Below, piece by piece: positions 6,477-9,344 of a stretch of 9,344 nt of DNA (within the stretch, counting starts at the first letter, position 1; each line of letters opens with the position of its first letter). The translations under genes were made by a program, and so were the position numbers. Source of the stretch: Methanosarcina sp. UBA402 (GTDB lineage: Archaea; Halobacteriota; Methanosarcinia; Methanosarcinales; Methanosarcinaceae). The notes under the pieces were generated by a model, which saw only the letters and a program-made list of their open reading frames with translations, was not told where the DNA came from and did not search any database. The DNA is taken from assembly GCA_002509325.1 (NCBI GenBank), contig DADO01000126.1:1-9344 (forward strand), written 5' to 3'.

Positions 6477-6825
6477 AGTTATTCAATCTTCTTTTTGAAT
6501 TTTAAAATATTGTTTCTTAATAAATAGCTATCCAAATTTGTCGATGATTTTTTTATAAAAATTGATTCTTTTTTGAGTTCCAATAAACTTCTGGAAAGTA
6601 CCAAAGGCTTGAAAAAATGGAATAAACAGAGGTCTTTGAGGTTGAAAAACCCTGGAAGTATTTGAAACGAAATTGAAATAGTAAGGACATTTCTCTCATT
6701 AATAAATAATCTCAACAGAAGGTTTAAAAGAGAGAAAAGAATACAGTATCGCGGTTCTCAGGCTTTTAAAGCCGGATACTAAAATCTAATGATTAAGGTT
6801 TATTGATTATTTATAGGAGCCTGGA
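6477..6825. other. Divergent intergenic region between the QueD-type gene and nadX
   Basis: This AT-rich spacer holds the promoters for the minus-strand QueD-type gene and the plus-strand nadX. Minus-strand TATA candidates lie near 6497-6530. Plus-strand candidates are GTTTAAAAG at 6722-6730 and TACTAAAATC at 6778-6787. A palindrome GGCTTTTAAAGCC occupies 6761-6773, in a position to be an operator for nadX. A minus-strand frame of 78 codons at 6479-6715 has no recognisable domain and I do not call it a gene. Confidence 0.45.
6815..6819 (+). promoter_or_regulatory. nadX ribosome binding site that decides the start
   Basis: AGGAG at 6815-6819 lies 6 bases before ATT (6826) and 9 bases before CTG (6829). 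An in-frame TAG overlaps it (6814-6816), so the protein cannot begin further upstream. The site argues for initiation at ATT or CTG rather than at the TTG at 6910, which has no comparable site at the right spacing. Confidence 0.7.
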
Positions 6826-7641
6826 ATTCTGAAAATAGGAGTTATTGGTTGCGGATTTATTGGTGGACAGATTTGCAGGGCTATTGATAAAGGAGTTATT
6901 AATGCCGAGTTGTACGCCCTCTGCGATTCTTCTGAGCGCAAAGTCCAGGAACTCACAGCATCTCTGAAAAGGTATACTCCTGCCTTAATGACGATTGAGG
7001 AACTGCTGAAAAATGTGGATCTCGTTGTAGAATGTGCCTCTCAGAACGCTGTCAAGTCTATAGTGCCACAAGCTCTTGAAGCAGGCTGTGATGTAATGGT
7101 GCTCAGTGTAGGTGCTCTTGCGGATGGAGAACTCCGGGAAAGGCTCTTCAGGCTTGCAAAACAGAATAACTGCAAGCTCTATTTCCCTTCAGGTGCGGTT
7201 GTTGGTATAGATGGGATAAATTCCGCGTCAGTAGTGGAAATCTCCTCAGTTACCCTTACTACCAGAAAACCTCCTCTGGGTCTTGCAGGAGCTCCACATG
7301 TTAAAGCTCTTGGAATTGAGCTTGAAAAAATCGAGAAGGAAACCGTGCTTTTTGAAGGACCTGCCTCGGAAGCAGTCAAAGCCTTCCCAGCAAATGTGAA
7401 CGTTGCAGCCACAATAAGCCTTGCAGGCATAGGCTTTGAGCGGACGAAGGTGAGAGTAATCGCCGACCCTGCACTGTCCAGAAACGTACACGAGATAGCT
7501 GTAGAAGGTGAATTCGGTAAATTCTTCACTAAAGTCGAAAACCTTCCCTCCCCAGAAAACCCAAAAACCAGCTACCTTGCAGCTCTTTCTGCAATTTCTA
7601 CCCTGAAAAAGATCCTAAGCCCGGTCCAGGTTGGAACCTGA
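6826..7641 (+). CDS. nadX: L-aspartate dehydrogenase, apparent non-standard start codon
   Basis: Oxidises L-aspartate with NAD(P)+ to iminoaspartate, the substrate of NadA; it replaces the oxygen-linked L-aspartate oxidase NadB. From ATT at 6826 the product has 271 residues. It opens with a Rossmann nucleotide loop GVIGCGFIGG (5-14), then YALCDSS, DLVVECASQ (65-73), MVLSVGAL (91-98), FPSGAVVGIDG (120-130), ANVNVAATISLAG (189-201) and NVHEI with the family's catalytic-type His222. Between the upstream TAG (6814) and the TTG at 6910 there is no ATG, GTG or TTG. Starting at 6910 would delete the glycine-rich loop, so initiation at ATT or CTG is inferred. From memory, homologues begin Met-Leu-Lys-Ile-Gly, matching ATT CTG AAA ATA GGA. 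Point mutation or sequence error is the alternative. Confidence 0.9.
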   Translation: MLKIGVIGCGFIGGQICRAIDKGVINAELYALCDSSERKVQELTASLKRYTPALMTIEELLKNVDLVVECASQNAVKSIVPQALEAGCDVMVLSVGALADGELRERLFRLAKQNNCKLYFPSGAVVGIDGINSASVVEISSVTLTTRKPPLGLAGAPHVKALGIELEKIEKETVLFEGPASEAVKAFPANVNVAATISLAGIGFERTKVRVIADPALSRNVHEIAVEGEFGKFFTKVENLPSPENPKTSYLAALSAISTLKKILSPVQVGT

Positions 7642-7694
7642 AGTGACAGAAATGGCGTGAAATTAACGTACCTCATCATCTTCTACACCTTTGA

Positions 7695-7722
7695 GCCACA
7701 ACCGTTGGGCCACAACCGTTGC
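7695..7722. repeat. 14-bp-period direct repeat
   Basis: GCCACAACCGTTG occurs at 7695-7707 and again at 7709-7721. The end of the second copy forms an inverted pair with the sequence that opens the 60-bp array (CAACCG with CGGTTG). Confidence 0.7.
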
Positions 7723-7724
7723 GC

Positions 7725-7900
7725 CGGTTGATCACGCCGCTGCTAGGAGGCTTTCGATCAAACCATTTCTCAAAAGTTTACGGTTGACCACGCCGTCACG
7801 GTTACGTCGTTTTTGATCAAACTTTTTTTGAAAAAGTTTGCGGTTGACCACGCCGTCACGGTTACGTCGTTTTTGATCAAACTTTTTTTGAAAAAGTTTG
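7725..7900. repeat. 60-bp tandem repeat array with internal hairpins
   Basis: Two exact 60-bp copies lie at 7781-7840 and 7841-7900. They are preceded by a diverged, slightly shorter copy at about 7725-7780 that keeps CGGTTGATCACGCCG and a decayed hairpin. Each intact unit starts CGGTTGACCACGCCGTCACG and ends in a perfect 10-bp hairpin, CAAACTTTTT and AAAAAGTTTG around TTG (7818-7840 and 7878-7900). Exact identity of the last two copies points to recent duplication. The T-run hairpins could act as terminators on either strand. Confidence 0.9.
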
Positions 7901-7920
7901 CTATCATGCCCGCTACGTGA

Positions 7921-8094
7921 CCCGAAACGAAATTTGGGTAAATCAGCCCTCTTGAACGAACAAAGTGAGCGAAAAGGGCAGCGTGCTGTTGCGATTACAT
8001 TGCAACTCCCAGAAAATCTTCGATTTTCTGCGATCCCGAAGCGCAATTCGGGCCGTCCTCCCGAGACGGAACTCGGGCGAGACGGGACTTGGGT
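7921..8094. repeat. Cluster of small related hairpins (CCCGA...TCGGG family)
   Basis: Three 18-base hairpins share the pattern CCCGA(A/G), a six-base loop beginning (A/G)CG, and a matching arm: 7921-7938, 8035-8052 and 8060-8077. A fourth, degenerate copy at 8076-8093 overlaps the third in a 16-bp tandem (GAGACGGAACTCGGGC then GAGACGGGACTTGGGT). Interspersed are an 8-bp stem with one mismatch (7946-7953 with 7972-7979, GCCCTCTT and AAAAGGGC) and a perfect 9-bp stem CAGAAAATC and GATTTTCTG around TTC (8010-8030). The recurrence of one design suggests a repeat family or structured RNA rather than chance. Confidence 0.7.
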
Positions 8095-8245
8095 GGCACA
8101 ACTCGCGGTTCACAAATATTATATAGTGCTGGAGAGTTAAGCACGTAAGTTCTCAGGAACGAATGGCACGTGTTCAAAAAAGAGCGCACTGGATAGATTT
8201 TTCATTGTTGCATTTCTTTTCACGTCTACGTGCCTGTGATATTCC

Positions 8246-8333
8246 CTTATATTAAAACTGATTATTTTAGGCTTGACCTTACTCTCTGATCCAGATTTTA
8301 TTTTCCGGATCTCATTCCAAAAACTTAAGGTGG
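8246..8333 (+). promoter_or_regulatory. Candidate nadA promoter and ribosome binding site
   Basis: A TATA-like CTTATATTAA at about 8249-8258 would start transcription some 50-60 bases before nadA. Another AT-rich candidate lies at 8113-8125 (ATATTATATAG) and would give a leader of about 190 bases. AAGGTGG (8327-8333) is a good ribosome binding site four bases before the ATG at 8338. With the hairpin array upstream, nadA is probably transcribed on its own. Confidence 0.4.
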
Positions 8334-8337
8334 TCCA

Positions 8338-9252
8338 ATGCAGCAAGCAGAGCTTATCGAAAGGATCAAAGAACTCAAAAGAAAACGAAATGCAGTTATT
8401 CTTGCTCATTACTATTCCCGTCCTGAGGTTCAGGATATTGCAGATTTTGTAGGAGACTCTCTCGGCCTTAGCCAGGAAGCAGTGCGTCAGACAGCTGATG
8501 TTATTGTTTTTTGCGGTGTCCATTTTATGGGAGAAAGCGCTGCAATTCTCTGTCCGGACAAAACCGTCCTCCTGCCAGAAATTGATGCCACCTGCCCTAT
8601 GGCTGATATGGTGGATATCGAAGGACTTAGGAGAGAGAAAGAAAGGCATCCTGACGCCCCGGTTGTCTGCTATGTTAACACTTCGGCTGCTATCAAGGCT
8701 GAGTCTTATATCTGTTGTACGTCCGCCAATGCTGTAGAGGTAGTAAACTCCCTGGAAGCCGATGAAGTTATCTTTGTGCCTGATAAAAATTTGGCTGCCT
8801 ATGTCGAAGCCCGGACTGACAAAAAAATCATTCCCTGGGAAGGGCACTGCCCCACACATCACCAGATCCTGAGAGAGGATGTTTTGAAAATGAAGGAAGA
8901 GCATCCTGAAGCTGAGTTTATTGCACATCCTGAGTGCCGCCCCGAGGTTTTGGAGCTTGCAGACCACATAGCAAGCACGCGAGGGATGATAATTTATGCA
9001 AAAAACTCTCCTTCAAAGGAATTCATTATAGGTACGGAATGCGGACTCCTCCACGGGCTCCATAAGGCGGCTCCTGAGAAGAAATATTACTGTATTTCCG
9101 AATTTGCCTGCTGCCCGAGCATGAAAATGGTTAATCTTGAAAAAGTCTTGATATCTCTTGAAAAACTCCAGCACAGGGTAACTGTTCCCTATGATGTGAG
9201 AATCAGGGCAAAAGAGGCACTTGACCGGATGCTCGCGGTAAAAGTTAAATAA
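8338..9252 (+). CDS. nadA: Quinolinate synthase
   Basis: Condenses iminoaspartate with dihydroxyacetone phosphate to quinolinate, using an oxygen-sensitive [4Fe-4S] cluster. The 304-residue length matches the short NadA form of archaea and Thermotoga. Family motifs are ILAHYYSRPEVQDIADFVGDSL (21-42), CGVHFMGESA (59-68), YVNTSAAIKA (112-121), VPDKNLA (147-153) and HPECRPEV (197-204). The three cluster-ligand cysteines are identifiable: Cys86 in DATCPM, Cys171 in WEGHCPTHH and Cys259 in ACCPSMKM. The extra cysteines (59, 72, 111, 126, 127, 200, 235, 252, 258) are not the family ligands. The start is ATG at 8338 with AAGGTGG just upstream. With nadX and nadC it completes the de novo route; the repeat spacer separates it from nadX. 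Confidence 0.96.
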   Translation: MQQAELIERIKELKRKRNAVILAHYYSRPEVQDIADFVGDSLGLSQEAVRQTADVIVFCGVHFMGESAAILCPDKTVLLPEIDATCPMADMVDIEGLRREKERHPDAPVVCYVNTSAAIKAESYICCTSANAVEVVNSLEADEVIFVPDKNLAAYVEARTDKKIIPWEGHCPTHHQILREDVLKMKEEHPEAEFIAHPECRPEVLELADHIASTRGMIIYAKNSPSKEFIIGTECGLLHGLHKAAPEKKYYCISEFACCPSMKMVNLEKVLISLEKLQHRVTVPYDVRIRAKEALDRMLAVKVK

Positions 9253-9265
9253 CACGGTAGAATTC

Positions 9266-9300
9266 GATAAATATCTGGTTTTTAAACCTTTTTATTTATC
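9266..9300 (+). terminator. nadA terminator
   Basis: GGTTT and AAACC form a stem at 9277-9288, followed at once by TTTTT (9289-9293). An outer pair, GATAAATA (9266-9273) with TATTTATC (9293-9300), can extend the structure. It begins 13 bases after the nadA stop. Confidence 0.65.
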
Positions 9301-9344
9301 AAATCTACTTAGAGCTTATCCGAAAAGTCCTGTTGCTCTGAATG

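Larger units (their letters stand above)
7642..8337. other. Repeat-rich spacer between nadX and nadA
   Basis: These 696 bases carry no gene I can support. Open frames here (minus 7732-8046, plus 7898-8140) translate tandem repeats and hairpins. In order the spacer holds a 14-bp-period direct repeat (7695-7722), a 60-bp tandem array (7725-7900), a cluster of small hairpins (7921-8094), and about 240 bases of less structured sequence that should contain the nadA promoter. GC content in the repeats is visibly higher than in other intergenic sequence of the window. Confidence 0.7.

Noticed and set aside
6479..6715. Minus-strand frame of 78 codons upstream of the QueD-type gene
   Set aside because: Lys/Phe/Leu-rich translation of AT-rich promoter DNA with no family resemblance.
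6910..7641. nadX starting at the TTG at 6910
   Set aside because: It would remove the first beta strand and glycine-rich loop of the nucleotide-binding fold, which are intact in frame just upstream behind an AGGAG.
7725..8094. CRISPR array
   Set aside because: Repeats are directly adjacent with no unique spacers of even length, and the unit is 60 bp with an internal hairpin; no cas genes are present.
7732..8140. Open frames across the repeat spacer (minus 7732-8046, plus 7898-8140)
   Set aside because: They translate tandem repeats and hairpins and match no protein style; the repeated peptide simply mirrors the 60-bp unit.
8137..8967. Minus-strand frame of 276 codons opposite nadA
   Set aside because: Shadow of nadA, whose three cluster cysteines and other motifs on the plus strand are clear.

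Overview
The window looks like archaeal chromosome from a methanogen of the Methanosarcina type. The first gene encodes the archaeal/eukaryotic form of ribosomal protein S15, with its S13-type N-terminal extension. NAD is made by the anaerobic aspartate dehydrogenase (NadX) / quinolinate synthase (NadA) / NadC route. Intergenic regions are long, AT-rich and full of hairpins. The genus is inferred from protein character and general style, not from any search.

Layout. 1-409: no convincing gene, a strong 13-bp inverted repeat, then the S15 leader. 410-868 (+): S15, with a terminator hairpin overlapping its stop codon. 4141-1044 (-): a compact three-gene ABC importer operon of the iron-siderophore/heme/corrinoid class, ordered binding lipoprotein, BtuC/FecD-type permease, BtuD/FecE-type ATPase. 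The permease starts with GTG, and the ATPase start overlaps the permease stop in ATGA. 4157-5001: 845 bases without an intact gene. Its promoter-distal half carries two protein-like stretches in one minus-strand frame, separated by stops, possibly gene debris. 5826-5002 (-): nadC, preceded by a good TATA box and an exact 32-bp tandem duplication. 6476-6084 (-): a QueD/6-pyruvoyltetrahydropterin synthase homologue with Asn at a usual zinc-ligand His. 6826-7641 (+): nadX, whose frame has no ATG, GTG or TTG where the protein must begin; ATT or CTG appears to be used. 7642-8337: 696 bases of intergenic DNA with a 60-bp tandem repeat array and a family of small hairpins. 8338-9252 (+): nadA, followed by a terminator.

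Function. NadX (aspartate to iminoaspartate), NadA (iminoaspartate plus dihydroxyacetone phosphate to quinolinate) and NadC (quinolinate plus PRPP to nicotinate mononucleotide) together form the whole de novo route to the NAD precursor. They are split into two divergent arms around the pterin-type gene, and nadX and nadA are separated by the repeat-rich spacer. The ABC importer and S15 are unrelated neighbours.

Most worth a second look: the non-standard nadX start, the His-to-Asn change in the QueD homologue, the repeat/hairpin spacer between nadX and nadA, the 32-bp duplication upstream of nadC, and the possible gene debris at 4566-4952. I saw no complete new multi-gene system.
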